This document shows, piece by piece, positions 46,912 through 64,000 of a stretch of 64,000 nt of DNA. Made by a program: the position numbers and the translations under genes. Origin of the DNA: Trichoplax sp. H2 (Eukaryota > Placozoa > Uniplacotomia > Trichoplacea); NCBI GenBank assembly GCA_003344405.1, contig NOWV01000081.1, positions 1 through 64,000 on the forward strand, given 5' to 3'. Numbering within the stretch: the stretch's first letter is position 1; every line of letters starts with the position of its first letter. The notes under the pieces are model-generated. The model worked only from the letters and a program-made list of their open reading frames with translations, was not told where the DNA came from and searched no databases.

Positions 46912-49900
46912 ATGTCGCAAAAGAGGTTATCACAAGCAGAATTGATTGAGCTAGCAAAGCGTAAGAAATTAGAAAATCCTTCATCCGGAAATGACGAAGG
47001 TAGTGAGACTGAAGCAGATGATGATCTCAGCCAGCAGTCTTTAATGACACAAAGTAGAGCACCACCTCAAGTTAAGGTATTGTCGAGTTGACCTAACTTA
47101 AATTCAGATTAATGGCAGTTTTCATCTTTAAAATTTATGGTAGTTGTGCTATGTTTACTTTTAGTAGAGTTTATAATTCAAGCTACCTTTCCAAGAGTGC
47201 AGCAGTAAGCTATCAATAGTACGACCAATGACAACAGAGATTGGCTATACGATTTCACCTACTGTACTTACTTTCTACCTTGATGGAATCTTTAACCTAG
47301 CGCAATGCATGAATTATTATTTATTTATTACTAGTAAACCTGCCGTTCAAGTCTAATTTAATATAGCCACTGCCTATGTAGCACTCTAAAGTAAAAGGTA
47401 CAAGTACAGCACGCGAAGTATCACAAGCGACGATTTCACTAGTAATAATACTGTAGCTCAAAGGATTAACTTGAGTAGTCAGAAGGTGCTTCTACGTAAA
47501 GTACTTGGCCACGGGTGCTTAACTTACGCAATCACGTCTCAATATTTACTTTCCCAAATGGCCATCTATATATTTAATTTTAAAATAAAAAATATGAATA
47601 GTAAAATGCCAAAGCCCGGTGTTACTAATTCACATTAGAGATAGTAAAATACTGTACGGTAGAAACCCTTTTGTACAGAATTACCAAGCTAAAATGGACA
47701 CCTTGTTACTATAAGCTATTTATACAGTATGTATAATCCCATCGATCCAAATATGCCATTTACAGTTGGCTAGCATTAATTGCACCCCAAATTATTGATC
47801 AATAATGATCGGTGTAAAGTGCGCAGACCCCAAGCCCAGGACCAATGCACACAAACTAGCAACTAAATAGTGTTGAGAGAGAAGAGCCTAACTTTACTGT
47901 CTCTGTTTTGGCTCTATTTAATTATGATAACCTTGCACATGGGCCACAATAGAAAGAAGTCTTCGACTTTTACTAGTTATTCCTTGAAATTAAAATATTG
48001 TACAGTATAAGCAGATTTAAAACAAAATCAAGGGGGAAAATTCTCAAAGTATACGTCTGGTGAATGTTAGCAAATGAATTAAATTAAATTAATTCCGCAG
48101 TGAAAGGAGTAAGTAATAGGTTACCGCATAGGCTTTCACTCCTATTATTAAATTATGGCTTCAAAAAATGTCTGGAACACATGTCATTACATTCAAGGCC
48201 CAGAGTGATGTCGTTAGTATTAAAATTAAGCGTAGCCTTGGGAGTATGAATGCCATAAACCAAGAGGAAAATTTCTGCTTTGTATAACCACAATTTTATC
48301 CCCTTAATTTATTGTGGACGTAGAATAGTATTTATTTTCAGACTAATCATACAAGTATGTTACTCATCTCTTGGTGTAATTTGATAGCTTATTTATATTT
48401 TGAGAGGCAACGATTCCTGGATCGCTGTCATTATATACAATAATAATAATACTGTACATATTCATAGTAATATCCGTAAACTCTACACTGAAAGTAATTT
48501 TTCTATCATATACTGTCATTCAACTCAACAACCTCCTGATGTTGAGAATATGTATCAAAAATTAATATAATCCAATATCAAAGTACGTTAGTAGTATCTT
48601 AAAAGGTAATGGAATGTTTCTGTTTAACAAGTGGTACCGTATTAATTAATATCATATCATTTCATATTCATTGATAATTATAATTAATTAATAATAAACA
48701 ATAACCAAAATGTGCATAACTACTTGATACATCTAATCCTTCATCGTAGTAAGATTTACTTCTATGTAAGACTATGACTATACAAAATTAGTCTTCTTTA
48801 ATCGCTCACTATCCCGTCTCAACTTATGCTTTACAACAATTAGTTGATTATATAAAAAATAACTTGTTATAGCCCTAATTTATTAACAGCACTCCAGCAC
48901 AAACCTCACTGCGGTAGGGCCATAGCAGCCAATCTTACAATCAGTGGTCATATGTAATTTTCAAAGTAATCTGTGTTAATAAATTATCAAAATTAAAACT
49001 ATCGTCTGATTTACAGTGCTGAAGTTTATTACAGATCATTATTCAACAATATTCAAACAAATTTTTATATCCTGTAGTAGTCATAGCAAAGTTGCAACAC
49101 CAATACGTGCTTACTTGCTCTAACATTACTAAACTTTGTCTAGTGCAAGGTATTCCTCAGGTCAGCATACTAGTACTAATTGTAAAACTAATTCTTAGAT
49201 TTTCAACGATCCAATTCATGGCCATATCGAAATGCATCCATTATGTGTTAAAATCATCGATACACCACAGTTTCAGCGATTGCGCTATATCAAACAACTT
49301 GGTAAGTTTATTATCAATTAGTACGAGTAAATTTATATTTTCTTGTAATATACTTTACTTTATAAGTGCCACTATAATTTCCACAAGTCTGCATAGATTG
49401 CAATGATAGCTTCGCAAACTGTCTTACATTTATCATCGTCTAAATAGACAGAAGTACTTATAAGTAATAAAGATACCTTTTTAATGTTACAAGATATAGT
49501 AGATTAGCGGCTATTAAAAATTAAAAAGTTTTACATTTCGTGATTTATTTAATAACAATGACTGCGAAATACCCCTATTATATATACATCAGTGGCCTAC
49601 CTTAATCACAGTTAGTATAACACGTAATATGGATACTTTTACGATCTTAAAGAAGAATATACGTTAATTAGAGGTAGTATTTTACTCTGCCTGTAAGCGA
49701 ATGCAATTATCATATCGATAGATAATACATGATTGCTTACATCCAAAAAGAGAATACATTAGTGACTTCCCAAGTATCACGAGAAATACGTACTCCTAAG
49801 TCATGCTACTGAATGTATACATAATCTTAATGTAAAGTCTATAGTAAACATATTCAAATATTTCATACTCTACAGGTTGCACATTTTACGTATTTCCTGG

Positions 49901-52900
49901 AGCTGCACATACACGATTTGAACATTCGATAGGGTAACCTGTAAAAGAAGTAACGATTGTTTTAAAAGTGCTAATCTACGTTTTACTATCACTATAAATC
50001 AAACTTAATCTTGCTCTAGTTATCCCCTTTAATTTGTTCTATTGATGCAGCATAAGTATACTGTCGCACCTAAGAAGTAAATAAATTGAAACTGGTACTG
50101 TAGCAGCGATAGTTTTATCAAATAGTGTCATACTATAATTCTAAGTCTAGATTCAAACTGAATTACTCAATTTCTGAATAAAGACATACAAATTTGTTAT
50201 TTAAATCCTCATTACCTTAACCATAAGGAGATTTTAATGATACGACAACTATAATTACACAATTACATTCCAATCCTTCTTTGTCTATATTGGTCAATAG
50301 GGTTGGTTATTTGGCATGGAAATTAGTTAAGAGTATACAATCTCGACAGCCTGAACTATGCATCACAGATGTTGATGTTTTATGCGTCAGTCTAGCGGGA
50401 CTTTGCCATGATCTAGGTTAGTATTTTACTTCTTGCTTGTTGAATAATATAATTGGTCACAAGTGTTACTAATTTTAGTCCAATATAGCTAACAGATAGT
50501 TTATCGTGACAACTAGATCTAGTTGACAGTTACATACGCTCGTATATAGCTCACTTTGTAAATAAAAACCTGCAAGGGGAAAATGATATACGAGTACAGT
50601 AATCTCAGGAATTAAACAGTTGAGCCATATGATAGCCTCTTTATTATTGCTCCCAATTTTATTCTTAATAGCTCTCCTTTAATATCCAACAATTATGCAT
50701 ACCTTTCGTAGGACATGGTATTCTCAGTCATGTTTTCGATAACGAATTCTTACCTAGAGTTCCAAAAGATGACTCTAAGAAAAACTGGAAGGTGACAAAT
50801 CTTAGCCGCCGCACTTTTTTGAAACAATTAAATTTTGTTATATGTCGAAAAACGGATTCGTATTACTTTATTATTTAATACTGATACAATGAAGCGAAAA
50901 GTATTAATATACCTTTCTTTCATGATATAAAATTTTGACTTACAGCATGAAGCTGGATCTGTGGCTATGTTCGAACATATGATAAAAACGAATGAATTAG
51001 AACCAGAGTTTAAAAAATACGATTTATGTGATGAAGATATTTTATTTGTAAAGGAGCAGATTTTTGGACCAATTAACCAGGATGCCAAATTACGAGTAAT
51101 AATATCAAGAGTTATTGTTTATTAAGAATAGATCACTGTTAAAGCATTATTACAGCTACGAATCTGAAATGATAATGTCCGTAAGTGTACCCTAACTACC
51201 ACAATATATTTTTTATAGGGTCGGGGTCCAGAAAAGAGATTTCTCTACGAAGTAAATTTTCGAAATTCTCTTTAGTTAGCAATTAATAAATTTCTATATC
51301 ATAAGGCTGAGCTCATGTTCTAAGCCTGTTATAGTACATAGATATCAAGGCGAAATATTAGCAAATTTTTTATTCATTAGATAGTAGCGAACAAACGTAA
51401 CGGAATTGATGTCGATAAGTGGGATTACTTTGCACGAGATTCACACAATCTTGGCGTATCGATTTCCTTTGATCACCGGTACATGAAAGCAATATTATCG
51501 AACAGTGATAAATCAGAAAATCCTTTACCTGTATTGGTTCTATTACCTGATATTAATATCTTCTTTACATTTCTGATTCAAACCTTAGGCGTTCTATGCA
51601 TTTTGTGCGAGCAATAAAGGTTAACGATGAATGGCAACTTTGTACCAGAGATAAGGTAAATTTTAAACCTCTTTTATACAGAGTTACAAAATATGCTAAA
51701 ACTAACATAAAGCTTTTACTTTCTTTATGATGTAATAGGAGGTTGACAATACGTACGATATGTTTTACACACGTCATATGCTTCACAAACGTGCTTACCA
51801 GCACAAAACCGTAAAATTAATAGAGTCCATGTGAGCCATTCTTTCCATATTTAGAAATTGTTTATTGGATTGCAATAGTTAATTAAATATTACCACTAGG
51901 ATTGTCGAAGCACTCTTAATAGCAAATGATCATTTAAAATTTCCAGGAGCCAACGGAAGGTCTCTTCAGTATTAGCTGGCTAACTTACTAATCATTTATC
52001 CTAATTTTTTGTTGCTTCGGTACTTAATTAAATATAAATAACATAAATAATTTATTGATTCTACTAGGATGCTAAAACTGTCTGAGACTATAAATGACAT
52101 GGTAGCATATACTAATGTTACTGATTATGTAATCCAGCAAATTAAGCTGTCGACTGACCCAAAGTTAGATGACGTAAGATACTGTTATTCTCACGTTTTT
52201 ACTGTTACCTTCATAGAAACAAGCATAAGATACTTTTATCTTATAATTAGGCTCGTAAGATTCTTCAAGCCGTAGAAAAACGCCAGCTGTACAAATGTGT
52301 TGGACGCACAGCCCCGTTCTCGGTAGCCGAGTTAAACAAGGTTGATTGTGTTTATTAAAACCTGACTACAGTAATTGAAATAACATACCAAACTTTAAGC
52401 AATACATTTAATTGTGTATGAATACTACTTTTCGTAGACCGAAGATCAGATTCAAAATGAGATTGCTGCATGCAGTAAAGACCTGGGAGATTATTGTCAT
52501 GTAACCAGTAGAGATGTTCACGTTCGTGTAAGTTACAGACGTAGGAGGTACTTTTATGAGTTTCATTGTAACGTATTAATATTAGCATCGATACTGAGTA
52601 ATATCTATTTACCAACAGAAAGTTAACCTTAATTATGGAATGAAAGATGAGAATCCTATCGAACACATACGCTTCTACTACAAGTATGACGAAAATAGAG
52701 CAATAGCTTTCAAGAAAGGGGAGGTACGAAATAAAAAGCAGAAATTTAAAAATTTGAAGACGGAGACAGTATACCCTTTGTAACCTACAGGAATAATTTA
52801 TCATGATGTGATGACTTCACGGTAACTTTTATGATTCAAGCTTCTAATTTAAATAAAACTACTAAATTTTGTTAAACAGGTCAGTAGGATGCTACCTGAA

Positions 52901-53472
52901 TCCTTTAACGAGCAGTATATTTTGGTTTCCAGCCGGAATAGGGATAAAGAAGTAATTAATGATGTTAAAAGGTAAGACAATAATTCATACTTTGAAATAA
53001 ATCGTTATTTTAGTGTCTGGTATCTGCTACCATATTAAAAGATTAAAAGTTAGCTGAAGATCTCCGTTACTTTGCTCCTAATACTGTAGCTTATCACAAG
53101 CATGCTTATTGTCTTAGTATTAATCAATCATATTGTCTAATTATTTCAATAAACCATAGATGTTTTATTGAATGGTGCAGGAGAAACAATCTACCAAAGC
53201 CTAAAGTAATGCTTACTTGAATTTATTAATATTTATAAATAATAATCACATTGCTATTGCTAAATAGACTGTAGTTGAATTAAAATTCGTAAGAGGAACC
53301 ATACCGAAAATTATCAGGGCATTACTTCTAAACTAGTAACGATACTAATTGTTTAATTTCTACACAGAGCGCAAAAGTAGGCGAGGAACTCACACCTATG
53401 AAAAGTAGAAGAAACTTTAAAGAAGAAACTCATGAACGGACGGATCATAAACTAAAACCCCTCGAATTTTAA
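46912..53472 (+). CDS. SAMHD1: SAMHD1-like dNTP triphosphohydrolase, no SAM domain (18 exons)
   Basis: HD-domain dNTPase that cleaves dNTPs to nucleoside and triphosphate; the vertebrate enzyme is dGTP/GTP-activated and controls dNTP pools. Exons: 46912-47076, 49199-49301, 49876-49933, 50301-50416, 50712-50791, 50946-51095, 51219-51251, 51381-51478, 51589-51655, 51739-51830, 51902-51961, 52068-52173, 52251-52340, 52438-52527, 52619-52723, 52880-52971, 53160-53205, 53368-53472; 551 residues (human 626), all in phase. Metal-ligand motifs are intact: [22 protein letters not shown] and DKWDYFARD. Also [37 protein letters not shown] and [14 protein letters not shown]. Exon 1 encodes a 55-residue Lys/Glu/Ser-rich leader that splices straight to the HD domain, so the SAM domain of vertebrate SAMHD1 is missing. 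The tail has LTPMKSRR, a CDK-type TPxK site placed like human T592. Confidence 0.94.
47077..49198 (+). other. SAMHD1 intron 1 (2.1 kb)
   Basis: Searched for an exon that could encode a SAM domain in phase 0 and found none. It contains AT-rich sequence only, with a purine/AT stretch and one TTGTACAGTATAAG palindrome near 47999. Confidence 0.55.
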
Positions 53473-55119
53473 CTAAAGGTAGCTGTACTCGAGGTAAATA
53501 CGAAATCACTTACAACGTTCGTATTTTAATTTATACAGTACAGTAGAAGATCCAAGAATTAAAATTTACTCATATTATTGCAATTTTTACAGCTAGCAGC
53601 AATATTATCCATTCATTTCTATTGACTTCGTTAAAGTTTATCTATCCTGGTTGTTTCGTTAATGCGTATTGTTTTTATTAGTATCGAAGCCATAGCTTCA
53701 ATAGTAGCAAATTCATGGTCTTAATATTTAAATTTCAAATAATGTACTGTTATAACTATTTTTGTTGGCTTTGTAAATCGTATCTCCACATACGAAGTAC
53801 GATATCATGTATCACGTGTTATTGCTTAATTATACACTGACTATATCTAAAATTGATAATTAATCTTTACGAAATTTTGGCATACCAATACATACACTGA
53901 TTTTTTTAATTTCCGTTACTTTAATATTATTTTAATCCAATCCCGGTGTATTTTCCGCTAACCTTAATTACTGTTATTAATCTAATTATATTTTAATTAG
54001 TCTTTAAGACTAAAAAATTTTTACGTTAGTTCTCAGTTACTGTTAACAATTTCATGAATAATCAGTCGCATTTTGATTCAACGTTTTAAATCTTTGTGGA
54101 GTTTCCTTAATAAAAGCTTTTAAATTCTTACTAACTGCGTCATCGATTTGGGGTCTCGCTTTAGCGATCGGTACTAATTGTATCATCAATAATCAGGTTT
54201 CAACTTGTTAACCAGTTTAGAGCGTCCTACTGTGCTTTGCTAATTCAGTACAATCTATAGAAGCAGAAGAAAAAGCTTTCTTATATCGCCATGGTGCAAT
54301 CTTTCATTGCAAAGCCATATCAATTAATTCAGTGCGACAACAAATATTTAGACCACTTTTTTAATACCGATGTTTTTTACATATGTAACTATATATTACA
54401 ATACGTATATATATTTTCTAAAGTATGTTACTTTAAATAGGTAATGTTTCTAAAGATGTCTAGAAAATAGTGTATATCGAAGAATAAAATACTAAATACA
54501 TAAATATTTGAAATGTTATTCATTCAAAGAAACGTCGTAATGTTTACAATCAAGCGGCAACAAATGCGAATAAAATAGTGTAAATTAATTAGTCCACGCC
54601 TTGGTAGCTTATGATTCTGATACAGATACCAGTTAGCTGTATTTTAAGAGCACGTACAGCGTAATATACTGATTGTAGTTTCGTAAGTCATTATTAAACT
54701 GATTCAATACTGAAATACACGTAAACAATATTATAATAGTTTCAAAGTAAAAGTTTTATCATTAATTAAGAAGGCTACGGCTTTGTCATTATCAAATGAG
54801 AAATCAGAAAATATTTTACATAATCTTTTAGATAATTTGCAAAATCTCCTATCAACAATGCTAACGTACAATGCCACCATTATCAGATAAGTTTTCCTCA
54901 AGTCACAACCTACAGCAATTATAAACATCAGTACAATGTATGACAGTTTAAAATAATTTTACTTTTTAATTTTTGATCAGGGGGTATTTTATAGCACTAA
55001 ATTGATTAAATTTAATATTTAAAGTTAGTCCATCACTGCATTTTTAATTGGCTAACATCAACATTAAATTATAAGGAATAAATTGAAAATGATGGCTATA
55101 TTTAATAGTAAACTTACAA
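53473..55119. other. Convergent intergenic space SAMHD1/ATP2C1 (1.6 kb)
   Basis: Very AT-rich sequence between two gene ends. No gene and no dense palindrome array seen (one ACAGTACAGTAG at about 53536). Confidence 0.5.
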
Positions 55120-62029
<6,910 letters not shown>

Positions 62030-62530
62030 ATTACCGATCAATACTACAGTATTACACACTCGATTGGTCTAGATTAAGACAAAGAACACTATCTCTAGCT
62101 AATGCAAGAGAGGAAATAACGACAAATTGGAGTATCGATTGAATAAAGCAGAAAAAGAGTTAGCCAAGACGATCCAAGATCATCAATCTATCGTCGAGAC
62201 ATGATTCGATTAACTAGCATCCACCAACTTGTCTATCTATTCGTCTCCACCAATACCAATGCAGTAAGTAAATCCTCTACTATTCTACACTATAAATCAA
62301 TCCTTTTCTTCCTTTGAACGCTGAATTTTACAGCATACAGCAGTAAATGCTGCCAATGGATCCAAGATATCAACAAGGATAGAGCGAATTTTCTCCCTTT
62401 AAGTGTCTTGATCCACACACGATTGTCAATGACGAGAGGGCGATGAATGGTCTTGGTGTTTTACTTAGCAGCTGAGCTGAGACGTGTCATATCGCCCGTC
62501 GAGTCTACGATACTATCCGTATTGCCTGTA

Positions 62531-62632
62531 GTACTGTACTGTAGCCACTCCAGGTTTGGACTGTAGGGTGAAAGAAAAACCGTGGTACAGTGTACAGTGT
62601 ACAGTACAGAACAGTATACTGCATTGTACACT
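62531..62632. repeat. TACTGTACAGTA palindrome cluster
   Basis: GTAGTACTGTACTGTAG at 62529 and GTACAGTGTACAGTGTACAG, CAGTATACTGCATTGTACAC at 62584-62632; about 500 bp upstream of the ATP2C1 start codon. Confidence 0.75.
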
Positions 62633-62679
62633 GTAGCATTTTCGAAAAAAAACGATCTCCGTCACACAGCACGAATAAC

Positions 62680-62787
62680 ATACTAGTCCTTTCATTACGA
62701 CATACTAGTCCTTTCATTACGATATACTAGTCCTTGAATTACGACATACTATTCCTTTAATTTCGACATACTAGTCCTTTAATTTAA
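62680..62787. repeat. Minisatellite, 22-bp unit, about 5 copies
   Basis: Unit starts CATACTAGTCCTTT and ends ATTACGA. The first two copies are identical; later ones vary (ATATACTAG, CTTGAATTACGA, CTATTCCTTTAATTTCGA, CCTTTAATTTAA). There are no spacers between units, so it is a tandem repeat. Confidence 0.9.
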
Positions 62788-62956
62788 TTTATTTGAATTA
62801 GAATACGCAGTATGCGACACAGATGCACCGGTGTGAGTGACGAACTAAAAGTAAACTGTTGTGACGTCACAGTGAACATGCGTAGTCATCCATAAATTAA
62901 AACTAATACTGTACGGTAATTTGAGTCTCAGTCAGTAATGCATTGACTGAGGACTA

Positions 62957-63028
62957 CAGTACTGTACAAGTGTACTGTACAGTACAGTACAGTACAGATC
63001 TGTCAACGGCTTTCTACAGTACTGTACA
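62957..63028. repeat. TACTGTACAGTA palindrome cluster
   Basis: ACAGTACTGTACAAGTGTACTG followed by repeated TACAG units, then CTACAGTACTGTACACAG at 63014-63031. Confidence 0.75.
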
Positions 63029-63691
63029 CAGGGATTCAAAAAATGAGGGAAAAGTTTTCCTCAAAAGAAGACCTACCGTAGACAGATCACTCTTGGACGG
63101 ACAGATACTGTTGGCCTCAACTCGTCCAAATACTGTGCCAAATACCTCGTTAGAACAGCAGTTTAGTATGGAAACGATCCAATTGGAATGGATTAATTTT
63201 TTCCACTAATAATATTATATTGAATCTTATTATCTGTAACTAAGTGCTGCTTGGAAACAGATCGTCGATGCTATTTTAGTAATTAAATTAGTGCCAATGA
63301 TTTCGATACGGAAGCTCCATACTAAGTCACCATTTTTCGATATTGACGGCCTCATTTGGTCAGAAATGTCCGTCTGTCTGAGGGAGTGATCAGTCAAGGC
63401 CTTCTTCTAGTGACATAACAGCGGAGACTTTTATGTTGAAGAGGCTAACGACAAGGGTGGATGGAAAGTTGTTGGGAATTTCTAGGTGTATTCCGACTAA
63501 AATGGCTACTAAATTTTCATACATTTTAATTGAAGGTTTAATTGTGCGCACAGTACAGTCTCTACTGTACACTGTATGCAGTACACTTGACCTATGGTCA
63601 GTGATTATGAAGGACTGAACAAGAGGAAAGAAAAGGATCTGTCAAACCTATACATAAGACACAAATACTGCGCTACTGCATAAAAGGACAG

Positions 63692-63731
63692 CCATGGACT
63701 ACTAAATGACGATGCATCTCGTAGTCCATGG
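63692..63731. repeat. Hairpin with 11-bp perfect arms
   Basis: CCATGGACTAC (63692-63702) and its reverse complement GTAGTCCATGG (63721-63731) around an 18-nt loop. The core CATGGACTAC/T also occurs near 14393, in another hairpin, and near 43371. Confidence 0.75.
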
Positions 63732-64000
63732 TACAGCACTCCATTATGATCATGCAATGATATTGTAGCGGTAGTGTAAATAAGGCAGATACAGTAGAAC
63801 CGTGATGGACTGGGGACGAAAGTAGTCGTCATGAAATAGTTCAAAGTGATATCTGTGCAGGTTTTTCGGAATCGGGATACAAAAAAGTCTAAATGAAGGG
63901 TTCCTGCATCTGTGTTAAGGATAGGGTGAGGATGAAATAAAGAATGGAACTTGGATCGCATTGCTTGACTAACGTAATAAATTCTGCAAAAAGAATGTAA

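Larger units (their letters stand above)
62030..64000. other. 5' flank of ATP2C1 to window end
   Basis: No gene accepted. It holds palindrome clusters (62531-62632, 62957-63028), a 22-bp minisatellite (62680-62787), and an 11-bp-arm hairpin at 63692-63731. The longest frame (63605-63961, minus, 118 codons) has no family features and runs across the hairpin. Confidence 0.5.

Noticed and set aside
62680-62787. CRISPR-like array
   Set aside because: Units are directly adjacent with no spacers and the context is an animal genome; it is a minisatellite.
63605-63961. 118-codon minus-strand frame at the window end
   Set aside because: No recognisable domain, unusual Ser/Phe/Tyr composition, runs across a hairpin; no splice or neighbour support.

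Overview
The window is nuclear DNA of an animal. It is AT-rich, and its genes are split into many short exons with introns mostly of 60 to 400 bp. Nearly every gene is a close homologue of a conserved metazoan family. I rebuilt exons by hand from splice sites, reading phase and remembered family sequences. Eleven models (seven to about 24 exons in the larger ones, three of them small or intronless) close without a frame conflict and have lengths close to the human proteins. My best guess is an early-branching, compact-genome metazoan such as a placozoan (Trichoplax/Hoilungia type). This rests on gene structure, composition and the presence of a nuclear TilS gene, and no search was run.

Layout from left to right: B3GALNT2 (+, 928-4528) and CHMP1 (-, 5050-7955) converge. 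CHMP1 and NFS1 (+, 9458-12374) diverge across 1.5 kb. AGXT2 follows (+, 15985-21364) and converges on a tRNA(Ile)-lysidine synthase gene, TilS (-, 21618-24159). Two intronless Maf-family bZIP genes come next, one long (-, 26555-27427) and one small (-, 30062-30415). MAF1 (+, 31542-33896), an RNA polymerase III repressor unrelated to Maf, converges on glutathione synthetase GSS (-, 35519-39005). GSS diverges from an SLC52A riboflavin transporter (+, 40815-44954). SAMHD1 (+, 46912-53472) converges on the secretory-pathway Ca2+/Mn2+ pump ATP2C1 (-, 55120-62029).

The genes do not form one pathway; this is ordinary conserved housekeeping content. Loose themes are mitochondrial proteins (NFS1 and AGXT2 carry visible presequences; TilS is probably mitochondrial), cofactor and redox metabolism (NFS1, GSS, SLC52A), and Golgi/endosome functions (B3GALNT2, ATP2C1, CHMP1).

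The most unusual signal is non-coding. Dense arrays of a self-complementary motif family (TACTGTACAGTA and variants built on GTAC) occur repeatedly in the spaces where genes start, and are almost absent from spaces where two genes end. Other points of interest are a SAMHD1 that seems to lack its SAM domain, an intron-containing TilS in an animal genome, the linked long and small Maf genes with different basic regions, a GC-AG intron in NFS1, coding micro-exons, and several local tandem duplications including one of 158 bp just before the riboflavin transporter.
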